A model generated the notes under the pieces. The model was not told where the DNA came from, ran no database searches, and saw only the letters and a program-made list of their open reading frames with translations. From Propionibacteriaceae bacterium (GTDB taxonomy: Bacteria > Actinomycetota > Actinomycetes > Propionibacteriales > Propionibacteriaceae), in NCBI GenBank assembly GCA_030538315.1, contig JAUNUF010000003.1, positions 1 through 64,000 on the forward strand: a stretch of 64,000 nucleotides of DNA, in the 5' to 3' direction. Shown here one piece after another: positions 11,179 to 19,390 of this stretch (positions within the stretch are counted from its first letter, which is position 1; each line of letters opens with the position of its first letter). A program made the position numbers and the translations under genes.

Positions 11179-11538
11179 TCATTCCCAGTCGAGGCCGTTG
11201 CGGCGCAGGACGTAGACGTAAGGGATGAAGAACAGCACGATGAAGACGATCATGGCGATGATCGCGAACATGCTGAGTTGGTTGTAGGCCACCGCCCACG
11301 GCAGGAGGAACACCACTTCGATGTCGAAGACGATGAACATCATGGCCGTGATGTAGTACTTGACCGGGAACCGGCCGCCGCCGATGGGCTGCGGGGTTGG
11401 CTGGATGCCGCACTCGTAGCTGTCATACTTCGCACGGTTGTAGCGAGCCGGCCCGACGACCAGGCTCAGCCCCATGGAAACCACGACGAACACGGTGGCC
11501 AGAAGCACCATGCCGACGATGGGGATATAGGGGTTCAT
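11179..11538 (-). CDS. nuoA: NADH-quinone oxidoreductase subunit A
   Basis: Small membrane subunit (119 residues, three predicted helices) at the junction of the two arms of complex I. The family loop [11 protein letters not shown] with its Cys, and the helix [15 protein letters not shown] with conserved acidic residues, are present. It lies 16 bp after the reductase gene at 11555-12844, with no promoter or terminator visible in that gap, so both are probably on one transcript. Confidence 0.97.
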   Translation of the reverse strand: MNPYIPIVGMVLLATVFVVVSMGLSLVVGPARYNRAKYDSYECGIQPTPQPIGGGRFPVKYYITAMMFIVFDIEVVFLLPWAVAYNQLSMFAIIAMIVFIVLFFIPYVYVLRRNGLDWE

Positions 11539-11554
11539 CCTTCTTTCCTTCCGA

Positions 11555-12844
11555 TCAGGCCGACGGTGCGACCTTGCACAAGGCGTTAATGATCCGGTCC
11601 ATCGCGTCTCCGTCTCTGGAGTCGGTCAGGTTGGCCAGGAGCTTCATGACGAAACGCATCAACATGGGCCTGGGAAGGCCGTAGCGGGTACAGATGTACA
11701 TGATCCGCGGGTCGCCGATGAGTTTCGTGAAGATCATTCCGAGCCGATAGTAGCCACCGAGGCTGTCCTTGAGGGCGGCGGGGTACGCCTGCATCGCCTT
11801 TTCGGCCGATGCGGTGCCGACGCCGCGGGACTTCGCCTCCGCAAGCGCCTGAGCGGCCATTTCGCCGGCCTCCATCGCGTAGGCGATGCCCTCGCCGTTG
11901 AAGGGGCTCACCATGCCGCCGGCGTCGCCGACGAGTACGAGGCCGCGGCCGTAGTGCGGCTGACGGTTGAACGCCATGGGCAGCGCGGCGCTCTGCACCT
12001 TGCCCACCATGTTCTCGTCGCGGTAGCCCCACTCCTCAGGGGTGCCGGCCAGCCAGCGCTTCAGGAGGTCTCGGTAGTTGGTCTGCCCGAAGCCCTTCGA
12101 GGTGCTGAGCACGCCGAGGCCGACGTTGCAGGTGCCATCACCCATGGGGAAGATCCAGCCGTAGCCGGGCAGCAGGGTGGACTTGCCGGGCTCGCCGTCC
12201 CACAGCTGCAGGTGCGACTCGAGGAACTCGTCGTTGCTCTGCGGGCTCTTGTAATAGGTGCGCACGGCCACGCCCATGGGGCGGCTGTCGATCTTGTGGA
12301 GGCCCATCGAGAGCGAGAGACGCGAGGAGTTGCCGTCGGCTGCCACCACGTAGGGGGCCTTGAAGGTGCGGCCGTCCTTGGTCTCGACGCCGGTGATGCG
12401 CCCGGTGCGATCGTCCAGGATGGCGCCGGTGACGTTGGCGCCCTGGATGAGCTCCGCCCCGGCGGCGACGGCGTGCTTGGCCAGCAGGTCGTCGAAATCA
12501 GCGCGGGGGCGCTGCACGCCATAGGGCGGGAAATCCGTGAGATCCGGCCACAGCAGCTCGAACGGCTTCACGTGGCCGCCGTGCACGCGCAGGCCCTTGT
12601 TGTGGATCCAGCCGGTTTCTTCGGAGACGTCGATGCCGATCTTCGTGAGCGCGCGCGTGGCGCGCGGCGTCAGCCCGTCGCCGCAGACCTTTTCACGCGG
12701 GAAGTGGGACTTCTCCAGCAGCGTGACGGAGAGACCGTGCCGTGCCAGGTAGGTGGCTGTCGCTGATCCGCCCGGCCCCGCGCCGACAACAATGACGTCG
12801 GATTCCTGGGTGGGGCGGGCCGTGCCAGAGGCGGCGAACGACAT
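11555..12844 (-). CDS. Geranylgeranyl/menaquinone reductase family flavoprotein
   Basis: FAD-dependent reductase of the geranylgeranyl reductase family, 429 residues. Seen: an N-terminal dinucleotide-binding motif VIVVGAGPGGSATATYLA, the family motif EKSHFPREKVCGDGLTPRA, and the flavin-binding GLVLVGDAGGMVSPFNGEGI. Family members reduce isoprenoid double bonds; the mycobacterial relative MenJ saturates one unit of the menaquinone side chain. The position, first gene of the nuo operon, and the presence of menaquinone genes nearby favour a MenJ-type role; this is inference. The ATG at 12844 has AGGAG five bases upstream; a TTG 18 bases earlier is the less likely start. Confidence 0.9.
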   Translation of the reverse strand: MSFAASGTARPTQESDVIVVGAGPGGSATATYLARHGLSVTLLEKSHFPREKVCGDGLTPRATRALTKIGIDVSEETGWIHNKGLRVHGGHVKPFELLWPDLTDFPPYGVQRPRADFDDLLAKHAVAAGAELIQGANVTGAILDDRTGRITGVETKDGRTFKAPYVVAADGNSSRLSLSMGLHKIDSRPMGVAVRTYYKSPQSNDEFLESHLQLWDGEPGKSTLLPGYGWIFPMGDGTCNVGLGVLSTSKGFGQTNYRDLLKRWLAGTPEEWGYRDENMVGKVQSAALPMAFNRQPHYGRGLVLVGDAGGMVSPFNGEGIAYAMEAGEMAAQALAEAKSRGVGTASAEKAMQAYPAALKDSLGGYYRLGMIFTKLIGDPRIMYICTRYGLPRPMLMRFVMKLLANLTDSRDGDAMDRIINALCKVAPSA

Positions 12845-12882
12845 ACACACTCCTGTCGACAACGACGGTCATTTACCCGGTC

Positions 12883-12912
12883 AGTCTAGGGGTGGTCGGA
12901 CGTTTCGGCCAA
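12883..12912 (-). promoter_or_regulatory. Predicted promoter of the reductase-nuo operon
   Basis: On the minus strand TTGGCC (-35, 12907-12912) and TAGACT (-10, 12883-12888) are separated by 18 bases, ahead of a ~30-base leader with the ribosome-binding site AGGAG. It is the only good sigma-70-type pair in the gap between the protease gene and the reductase gene, so it probably drives the complex I operon. Confidence 0.55.
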
Positions 12913-12993
12913 CCAACCGCGAGACTGCCTGTCAGGCGGACGAATCAGCCCTGACACGGCTTTTTAGATACACATCGGTTGCCTAATTGGCGC

Positions 12994-14691
12994 TCAACGA
13001 CGGGGGCCCGGCCCCTGCTGCGGAGGTCGAGGAGGAGGAGGGGGCGAGCCGGGGTACTGGCCTTGGGGCGGGCCGGGGTACTGACTCTGGTACGGGCCGG
13101 GGCCCTGACCTTGGTACGGGCCGGGGCTCTGGCGCGGGTGCGGCGGGGGCGGCGGCCCAGGTGGCGCCTGGGGCGGGTACCGCACCGGCGGCGGGCTCGA
13201 AGGGTGCTGCCACCCCTGGGGTGGTGCGCTCGCTGGGGAGGGCGTGGAGCGACGCAGTATGCCGAAGAGGACGAGCCCGAGGCCCAGCATTCCGAGGGCC
13301 CCGAGGCCTGCCCAGCCCCACGCCGGGAACCCGTCGGCGTCCGACGGCACCTCCGCCACATCGGTGCTGGCCTCTGAGGCGGCAGGGCTGGCCGCCGGCG
13401 GCGTCTTGTCCTGCCCCGCATCGATGAACTGCTGCGACTTCGTGATGAACGTGGCGACGTATGGATGGCTCGGGAAGAGGGCCCACACCTCGTGGAACAT
13501 GCCCAGTGCACGCGAGTAGTGCTCTTGGTAGAAGGCGTCGAGCGCCTCGTCGTAGAGCTCGGTGGTGAGCGATGTCTCGGCGACGACGCCCTGCCGCGCC
13601 ATGGCCTCCTTGACCACGCTGTTGCTGAGCACCCAAGCCTGGCCGTCGAGCGCTGCCCCGGTTCGCGGGTCCAGCGCGCCGGCCACCAGCACACCGATCG
13701 ACTCGCCTTGGGCATTGAACGCTGGCCCGCCGGAGTTGCCTCCGGAGGCGGGAGCCTGCGTCTGGAAGACGGGCACACCATCCTCAGTTGATTTCAGTGC
13801 GGTGACCGCACCTTCCGTGATGGTGGGTTGATGCACGGAATCCACGGAGGCATTGGTGAAGAAGGTTGAGGAGGCCGGGAAACCCACCACGAAAATCGGC
13901 TGGCCCGCCACGATCGCCTGTTCGTCGCCCAAGGGGACGGTCGGGAGGTTGTCGACGCCGTCGATCTTGATGATCGCGTAATCAGGCCCCGGGAACCCCT
14001 CCCCCACCTCCACCAGCCGCGCTTGGTACATGGTGCCGGCCTTGCCCTGGCCGCCGTCGTGCTCAGACAGGCGTACCTGCACCGTTTGGGTGAGGTTGGA
14101 CACCTCCATGGTGGCCGCGTAGATCTGCAACATGGCGTTGGTCAGCTGGTCCACCTGGCGTGGCGAGAACGCGCCCTGCTCGTTGAACGCCTGCGCGGTC
14201 TCCTCCGCGAAGGTGCGCAGAGCATTGCTGAGCACACCATCCCTGAGTTCAGCCTCTGTCTTCTCGACAACGTGGGCCGCCGTGATGGCGAAGCCGTCCG
14301 GGGTGATGGTCCAGGCGGTGCCGACGGTGCTGAGGCTGGCCTGAGTGGTGACCGTGCCGCCGTCGTCAACCACGTAGGTGAAGGGATCTGCCGCGATGGC
14401 GTCCACGATGGCCTGGCCAATCGCCTCCCTGGTCTCGGCGAGCACACCGGATTGCACCTGCTTGGTCAGCTGGTCGATCAACCCGTCGATGTTGGCCTGG
14501 TTGACGTTGAGGGTGGGGATGGCCACCGTCGCTTCGTAGTGGTCGCTGACAAGGCTGACGGCGGGGAATCCGCGGTCTGCCACCTTGGTGGCCACGGCAA
14601 CATCCGCGTGAGCGGTGGGCGTGACGGCGAAGAATGGAAGGAGGGTGAGGATCAGCGCGGCGGCCATGCGGCCACGGGTACCCGTCTGCAT
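12994..14691 (-). CDS. Secreted, membrane-anchored trypsin-like serine protease with Pro/Gln/Tyr-rich tail
   Basis: 565 residues. Order: signal peptide (MAAALILTLLPFFAVTPTAHA), a novel ~100-residue N-terminal region, a trypsin/DegP-like domain with catalytic His in ITAAHVV, Asp in GPDYAIIKIDG and Ser in APASGGNSGGPAF, then a helical segment with a possible TPR-like unit (LYDEALDAFYQEHYSRALGMF), a spacer, one membrane helix (AWGWAGLGALGMLGLGLVLF) and a ~90-residue tail of PP, GPYQ, QYPG repeats. The topology puts the protease outside and the tail in the cytoplasm. All three catalytic residues are present, so it is likely active; the substrate is unknown. The start has no ribosome-binding site but a TATAAC box 7 bases upstream, suggesting a leaderless message. 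Confidence 0.88.
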   Translation of the reverse strand: MQTGTRGRMAAALILTLLPFFAVTPTAHADVAVATKVADRGFPAVSLVSDHYEATVAIPTLNVNQANIDGLIDQLTKQVQSGVLAETREAIGQAIVDAIAADPFTYVVDDGGTVTTQASLSTVGTAWTITPDGFAITAAHVVEKTEAELRDGVLSNALRTFAEETAQAFNEQGAFSPRQVDQLTNAMLQIYAATMEVSNLTQTVQVRLSEHDGGQGKAGTMYQARLVEVGEGFPGPDYAIIKIDGVDNLPTVPLGDEQAIVAGQPIFVVGFPASSTFFTNASVDSVHQPTITEGAVTALKSTEDGVPVFQTQAPASGGNSGGPAFNAQGESIGVLVAGALDPRTGAALDGQAWVLSNSVVKEAMARQGVVAETSLTTELYDEALDAFYQEHYSRALGMFHEVWALFPSHPYVATFITKSQQFIDAGQDKTPPAASPAASEASTDVAEVPSDADGFPAWGWAGLGALGMLGLGLVLFGILRRSTPSPASAPPQGWQHPSSPPPVRYPPQAPPGPPPPPHPRQSPGPYQGQGPGPYQSQYPGPPQGQYPGSPPPPPRPPQQGPGPRR

Positions 14692-14698
14692 GTGCCCA

Positions 14699-14704
14699 GT
14701 TATA
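14699..14704 (-). promoter_or_regulatory. -10 box for leaderless protease transcript
   Basis: TATAAC on the minus strand, 7 bases before the ATG at 14691. This places transcription initiation at or next to the start codon. No convincing -35 hexamer is seen. Confidence 0.45.
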
Positions 14705-14809
14705 ACCCACCGAGGGGTTCAGGAAGCTACGACCTTGGGCGCAGAGTGGCCGCGCCTGCTGGCCGCGGCTATGCTCACGAGGGTGATTTTGGACTTCGGG
14801 AGCGCCCGC

Positions 14810-16039
14810 ATGCGCGCGACCACTGTCTCGATCCCCGATCCCGGCCCCCTCGAGCGGTATCTGCCCGAATCCGGGCCCTCCTCGGCGTTCCTGCGCCGCG
14901 GTGAGGGTTTCGTCGCACTGGGCGAAGTTGCCCGGTTCGAAACGGACCGGCTCGAGGCCGCGGACGTGTGGTGGGACGAGATTTCGGATCAGATCGACCA
15001 CGACACCGAGATGCTCGGTGAATTCGGTACTGGCCCCATTGCCGTGGGCACCTTCACGTTCGACCCTGATCGCTCAGAGGAACGCTCTGTGCTCACCGTG
15101 CCGGAGATCATCATTGGTCGGCGTGGGGACATGGCGTGGATGACGAGGCTCGGCACGGCACGCCGCGATGATGCTCTCCCCCCACGGGGCGAGGCCGTGC
15201 GGAAGCCGGTCGGTATCTCCACCAGCGGCGGCTCCATGGGTGACAACGTGTGGACGGACGTCGTGGCGGAGGTGGTGGGCCTCATCCGCCAGGGTGGCGT
15301 GCACAAGGTGGTGTTGGCGCGTGACCTGATCGCCCGCGCCGAGGAGCCCTTGGACCTGCGCCACACCCTGCGTGCGCTGATGGCGTCCTACCCCATGACG
15401 TGGGCCTACCTGGTTGACGGCATGATCGGTGCCACGCCCGAACTGTTGGTGCGCCGCGAAGGCGGTCTGGTGACCTCTCGCGTGTTGGCCGGCACCGTCT
15501 GGAGCGATGACGACGACGCAGACCCGCTGCGGCTTGCCACCCGGTTGGCACGCTCGCAGAAGGACATCTCCGAGCATGAGTTCGCCGTCGACTCCGTGGC
15601 GCAGGCACTCGCGCCGTACTGCAACGCGATGAACGTGCCCGAGGCGCCGTCGGTGCTGAAGCTGCCCAACGTGATGCATCTGGCCACCGACATCACCGGG
15701 GTGGTGGACAGCGACGCTTCCGCCCTGACCCTTGCCGCCGCTCTGCACCCGTCAGCTGCCGTGTGTGGCACCCCGACGCACCTGGCGTTGGACATCATCG
15801 CTGAGCTTGAGTCGCTGGATCGCGGCCGGTACGCCGGCCCCGTCGGGTGGGTGGACATGCAGGGCGACGGCGAGTGGGCCATCGCGCTGCGCGGCGGCCA
15901 TGTGCGGCCTGAGAGCCCGAACGAGATCCAGCTGTTCGCTGGCGCTGGGATCGTGGCGGATTCGTCGCCTGAGCGTGAGTTGGCGGAGACGGGCGCGAAG
16001 TTCGTGCCGATGCTGCAGGCTCTCGGCCTCACTGACTGA
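14810..16039 (+). CDS. menF: Isochorismate synthase (menaquinone pathway)
   Basis: Converts chorismate to isochorismate, the first committed step of menaquinone synthesis. The 409-residue protein belongs to the chorismate-binding family: VHKVVLARDLIARA, SYPMTWAYLVDGMIGATPELLVRREGG, SQKDISEHEFAVDSV, LHPSAAVCGTPT and GRYAGPVGWVDMQGDGEWAIALR are typical, with the catalytic Lys/Glu motifs intact. The ATG at 14810 has GGGAG 7 bases upstream and gives the usual short N-terminus. A GTG at 14783, 8 bases after a TATGCT box, is a credible leaderless alternative. An entC-type siderophore role is less likely given the nearby men genes. Confidence 0.93.
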   Translation: MRATTVSIPDPGPLERYLPESGPSSAFLRRGEGFVALGEVARFETDRLEAADVWWDEISDQIDHDTEMLGEFGTGPIAVGTFTFDPDRSEERSVLTVPEIIIGRRGDMAWMTRLGTARRDDALPPRGEAVRKPVGISTSGGSMGDNVWTDVVAEVVGLIRQGGVHKVVLARDLIARAEEPLDLRHTLRALMASYPMTWAYLVDGMIGATPELLVRREGGLVTSRVLAGTVWSDDDDADPLRLATRLARSQKDISEHEFAVDSVAQALAPYCNAMNVPEAPSVLKLPNVMHLATDITGVVDSDASALTLAAALHPSAAVCGTPTHLALDIIAELESLDRGRYAGPVGWVDMQGDGEWAIALRGGHVRPESPNEIQLFAGAGIVADSSPERELAETGAKFVPMLQALGLTD

Positions 16040-16098
16040 CGCCGCCCGCGCTGTGTTCGCCCGCTGAATGTCTCGGGTGCTGGGTGCTCGCTCCCGGC

Positions 16099-16334
16099 GA
16101 GGCAGCTGCGACGGCAGGTGATCGGTGGTTGTGCTGTCTTGGTGGCTGTCAGGTTGGCTGGGCTTGCCCGCCTGAATCTCTCGCCTGCTGGGAGGCCCGT
16201 TGGGCGGGACGGTGCCAGTTGTGACAGTCGAGAATTCTCGCTGGTTCGAGTGCAAGCTTTGGCACCGAGCTTGGTGCCAAACCTGACAGTTGAGGTGCTG
16301 TGAGAACTCGACTGTCGGTATTGGCACCACTTGC
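16099..16334 (+). repeat. Left inverted-repeat arm of the AbiEi/DUF559 unit
   Basis: This stretch matches, in inverted orientation, the sequence after the gene at 16492-17421. The block at 16100-16166 (GGCAGCTGCGACGGCAGG, then GGTGGCTGTCAGGTTGGCTG) is nearly identical to the complement of 17575-17642, and 16210-16294 matches the complement of about 17460-17545. Within the arm TTGGCACC or its complement occurs four times (about 16211, 16259, 16273, 16321) and GACAGTTGAG-like words occur between them, so the arm is itself partly palindromic. The region 16040-16491 holds no other gene. Confidence 0.75.
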
Positions 16335-16368
16335 GCTCGGCACCGCCCATGCACAGTGCACGCACAGG

Positions 16369-16452
16369 GTGTTGTCCGAGATCTGGAGAGTGTTGTCCGA
16401 TCACAGCTATGTGTTGTCCGTTCACGGTGAGGTGTTGTCCGTTGTCGCAATC
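16369..16452 (+). repeat. Four 21-bp direct repeats (iteron-like)
   Basis: The decamer GTGTTGTCCG begins at 16369, 16390, 16411 and 16432, exactly 21 bp apart each time, that is two helical turns, so all four copies face the same side of the DNA. The other 11 bases of each unit differ. The array ends about 40 bp before the start of the AbiEi/DUF559 gene, where an autoregulatory operator would lie. Confidence 0.8.
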
Positions 16453-16491
16453 TGCTTGACCCGATACACCGGACGCCGTGACGGTGGGCAC

Positions 16492-17421
16492 ATGTACCCA
16501 CGTCAACAGCTACCTGATGCTTTGGTCAAGCGAGCAGAAGATCAGGCTGGCGTGCTCACCACGTCGCAACTGATCGACGGCGGCCTGAGCCGCAGGGTCA
16601 TCTCCCGCATGTCACGGGACTGGGTGCCCGTTGCTCAGGGGCTCCACCTGCTTGGTCCGCCGTCGTTCGATGCCGCCGTCTGGGCAGGAGTGCTGCGGGG
16701 CGGCCCACGAGCAGTCGTGGGTGGGCGCGCAGCAGGGTATTTGAGCAAGATCATTCGGGATGAACCCGAGGAAGTCTTGGTGTGGGCTCCAATCCCGCGG
16801 AACCCCTTGGCAGTTGGCCAGTGGGTTGTCCAGTTCAGGCGCGGAGAGCGCAAGGGGGTGTTCTCCCTTCCCAGAACGACGGTGGAGGCCTCGCTCCTCG
16901 ACATTTCAGATGTCAGCACCGAGAACGAGGTTGTCGCTGCCGTCGCGAGGGCGTTGAGCCAACGCAAGACCACCCCAGATCGGGTATTGCGCGAACTGGA
17001 CACCAGGCGTGGCGTTCAGCATCGTGCGCTCCTGCAGCAGCTTCTCGCCAAGTCCGCTCGGGGCATCGAGAGTGCACTCGAGTGGCGCTTCCAGACGAAG
17101 GTGTTGGCGCCACATGGGCTACCCCTCCCGGACCGACAGGTTCGGCGCGTCGCTGGGCGCGTTGACGGGATCTATGAACGCTACGGCCTGATCGTCGAGT
17201 TGGACGGGCTCCGCGATCACACGGAGGCATGGCGAGACATGAAGCGAGACAACCTGAACCTCGTCTTCGACGACAACCGAACCTTGCGCTTCGGCTGGTT
17301 CGGTGTGGAGAACGAGGCATGCCTCGCGGCGAGGATGACGGCGTCCTTGCTATGGAAGGGCGGCTGGGCGGAGCCAATGCTGCAGGCCGCCTGCTGCTTT
17401 GGGGAGTTCTCGTTGCACTAG
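16492..17421 (+). CDS. AbiEi-like N-terminal domain protein with DUF559 (PD-(D/E)XK-like) C-terminus
   Basis: 309 residues. Residues ~1-60 (VLTTSQLIDGGLSRRVISRM, then WVPVAQGLHLL) look like the winged-helix of type IV antitoxins of the AbiEi family. Residues ~205-300 resemble DUF559, a Vsr-like endonuclease fold: RVDGIYERYGLIVELDG carries the Asp and Glu-x-Asp of a PD-(D/E)XK site, followed by HTEAWRDMKRDN. No AbiEii-like toxin gene follows. The ATG at 16492 has GGTGG upstream and starts the conserved domain. The gene lies between inverted repeat arms and behind a 21-bp repeat array. It could be a solitary regulator, a nuclease, or the cargo or agent of a small mobile unit; its function is not known. 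Confidence 0.82.
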   Translation: MYPRQQLPDALVKRAEDQAGVLTTSQLIDGGLSRRVISRMSRDWVPVAQGLHLLGPPSFDAAVWAGVLRGGPRAVVGGRAAGYLSKIIRDEPEEVLVWAPIPRNPLAVGQWVVQFRRGERKGVFSLPRTTVEASLLDISDVSTENEVVAAVARALSQRKTTPDRVLRELDTRRGVQHRALLQQLLAKSARGIESALEWRFQTKVLAPHGLPLPDRQVRRVAGRVDGIYERYGLIVELDGLRDHTEAWRDMKRDNLNLVFDDNRTLRFGWFGVENEACLAARMTASLLWKGGWAEPMLQAACCFGEFSLH

Positions 17422-17430
17422 GTACCCCAG

Positions 17431-17731
17431 ACGGTGCCAAGAGTGACAGCCGAGCTCTCAGGGCAAGTCAACTGTCAGCTTTGGCACCGAGCTCGGTGCC
17501 AAAGCTTGCACTCGAACCGGTGGGAAATCTCAACTGTCACATTTGGCACCATTCAGCACTCGACGCTCATCGCGCGAACCCAGCCAACCTGACAGCCACC
17601 AAACATCGCAGACTACCGATCACCTGCCGTCGTAGCTGCCATACCCAGAGCAAGCATCCAGCACCCCAGACATCCAACGAGCAAGCCCAGCCAACCCGAC
17701 AGCCACCAAGACAGCACAACCACCGACGACC
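17431..17731 (-). repeat. Right inverted-repeat arm with a 24-bp perfect palindrome
   Basis: Starts about 10 bases after the stop codon of the AbiEi/DUF559 gene. It contains a perfect 24-bp palindrome at 17480-17503 (half-site TTTGGCACCGAG), outer TTGGCACC copies near 17434 and 17542, and then two copies of a ~45-bp block (about 17576-17625 and 17686-17731), both matching the complement of 16117-16165 in the left arm. The 331-bp gap 17422-17752 holds nothing else that I recognise. It ends just before the C-terminus of the convergent permease gene. Confidence 0.75.
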
Positions 17732-17752
17732 TGACGTCGGCGCCGCGAAGAC

Positions 17753-19390
17753 TCAGCGGTTCCGCTGGACCTTGATCTTCTGCTTCGGAGGCAGCTCACC
17801 GCTGCGGCGACGCTTCTCCTCCTCCAGCATCCGCTTCTGCTCCTCCTGCTGCTCCATCAACTGCTCGCGATCCAGACCGCTGCGCAGGAACATGAACGCC
17901 ATCAGGCCGATCACCAGCGAGATCCACACGGGCCAGCCGATGACGATCGGGAACGTGACCAGCGCCACCATGTCGATGCCGCGCAGCAGCGAGAACATCA
18001 GGCCAGGCGGCATCGCGCCGAGACCCGTGGCGACGATGGGGCCCGAGTAGTCCGGCGGGCGCGCGGAGACCCAACGCACGGCTCCAAGGAAACCGGCCAG
18101 CGCGGTGACGACGGCGGCTGAGGCCGCGTCGAACGGGGCCACTGTCACGCCACCACCGACGCCCATGAAGGCAGGCAGGGTGGCGATGGCCCAGAGCAGG
18201 GCCAGCACGCCGGGCACCACCATGGCAGCCTGCTTGACCCGCCCGGGGTCGTACGGGAAGCAGCGCTGCAGGCCGCGGGTGCGGGTGAGCACGCGCAGCG
18301 AGTTCATGAACGGCACCAGCGCCGCGACCAGCACGAGCCCCGAAATGGGCGGGTTCAGCTGGGCGAGGCCGAGGGCCTGCACGGCGTAGGGCACCACGAC
18401 GGTGCCAGCCAATGTAAGCAACGGGAGCGGCTGACGCCAGAGGCGCTGGACGTCGCGCATGATGAGCGCGTTCATGCCGGAACCGGTGCCGCGAGTGGGC
18501 TTCACGTGGCCGCGCTCGCGGGACTTGGCTTCGATGAGGATGTCGCGGATCAACGCGAACTCCAACGCGAACGCCGCGCCCTGAAGGCCGCTGAGCAGCG
18601 ACCCACCGGCCGTCAGGCGGTTGCGCCGCACGCCCTTCAGGCGGCGGTACGCGAAGAAACCGGCCACGATGATCAGCAGCGCGCCCGCCCCGGCGACGAT
18701 GAGCGCAAGCTCAGCTGCCAGGTTCTGGGCCCGACCAAGATCAACCCAGCCGGCAGCCCCAGCCACGAGCAGCACGAGCGTGCCGATGGCGGCCAGGCCG
18801 ATGACCCACTGCACCACCGTGACCACCCAGCGGCGATCCAGGCCCTGCTCCGCAGCGGCGAACGCCAACAGGCCGGCCGAACCGAACCCACCAGCCAGCG
18901 CCCACATGGCCACATCGGCAAGAGGCGACCCCGTCAGCGCAGCGATCAACGCACCCAGCAGCGCGCCAATCACCAGGGCGAGCACGATGGCCGCAACAAG
19001 GCGACCCGAGAGGAGCCGGCGTCGATCAGTAGGCCCGTCCATCAGCCAGAAACCCTCAGCGGCGGAGGCGACGACGGGGCCAAACATGCGCGACAGCACC
19101 AGCGTGGAAGCCAAGATGCCCGCGACGGAGGCCCAGGGCAGGAGACCGCGCGCGGCCAGGCAGCCGGCGGTGTCACAGACGGCCACCACCTGTTGGGCGC
19201 GCACGATGGAGGAGATCACCATGGCGCTGATCAGCACGATGCTGAACACCATGACGTAGCCATCGGACAGCGCCTGCCACAAGCTGCGATCTGCGCGGCC
19301 GCGGCGCCAATCCTTCATCAGCAGCTTGAGCTGCTTCTCGTCGACGACCCCAATCGGGCCGAAACGCTCGTCAGTGGTGGACAAGATCAC
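17753..19390 (-). CDS. Polytopic membrane protein, ABC exporter permease (DUF6297-like)
   Basis: 545 residues with about a dozen hydrophobic helices, a cytoplasmic loop in the middle (RRLKGVRRNRLTAGG ... SRERGHVKPTRG) and a basic, Glu/Lys/Arg/Gln-rich C-terminal coil (REQLMEQQEEQKRMLEEEKR). It overlaps the ABC ATPase gene upstream by four bases (ATGA), so the two form an exporter. The family assignment to DUF6297 rests on general resemblance and gene order and is tentative. The substrate is unknown. Confidence 0.8.
   Translation of the reverse strand: MILSTTDERFGPIGVVDEKQLKLLMKDWRRGRADRSLWQALSDGYVMVFSIVLISAMVISSIVRAQQVVAVCDTAGCLAARGLLPWASVAGILASTLVLSRMFGPVVASAAEGFWLMDGPTDRRRLLSGRLVAAIVLALVIGALLGALIAALTGSPLADVAMWALAGGFGSAGLLAFAAAEQGLDRRWVVTVVQWVIGLAAIGTLVLLVAGAAGWVDLGRAQNLAAELALIVAGAGALLIIVAGFFAYRRLKGVRRNRLTAGGSLLSGLQGAAFALEFALIRDILIEAKSRERGHVKPTRGTGSGMNALIMRDVQRLWRQPLPLLTLAGTVVVPYAVQALGLAQLNPPISGLVLVAALVPFMNSLRVLTRTRGLQRCFPYDPGRVKQAAMVVPGVLALLWAIATLPAFMGVGGGVTVAPFDAASAAVVTALAGFLGAVRWVSARPPDYSGPIVATGLGAMPPGLMFSLLRGIDMVALVTFPIVIGWPVWISLVIGLMAFMFLRSGLDREQLMEQQEEQKRMLEEEKRRRSGELPPKQKIKVQRNR

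Noticed and set aside
11126..11413. A 95-residue open frame overlapping nuoA and nuoB
   Set aside because: His/Arg/Pro-rich shadow in another frame of the nuoA coding region.
12979..13427. Plus-strand open frames opposite the protease tail (132 and 146 residues)
   Set aside because: Their Gly/Arg repeats are the antisense of the GPYQ/PP repeats of the protease; no ribosome-binding site or homology.
16369..16452. Plasmid-type replication origin based on the iteron-like repeats
   Set aside because: No replication initiator gene, no AT-rich stretch, and the surroundings are chromosomal; an operator is more likely.
16040..17752. Insertion sequence with transposase
   Set aside because: The enclosed protein shows no DDE or HUH transposase motif; only the inverted arms suggest mobility, so it is reported as a candidate unit and not as an IS.
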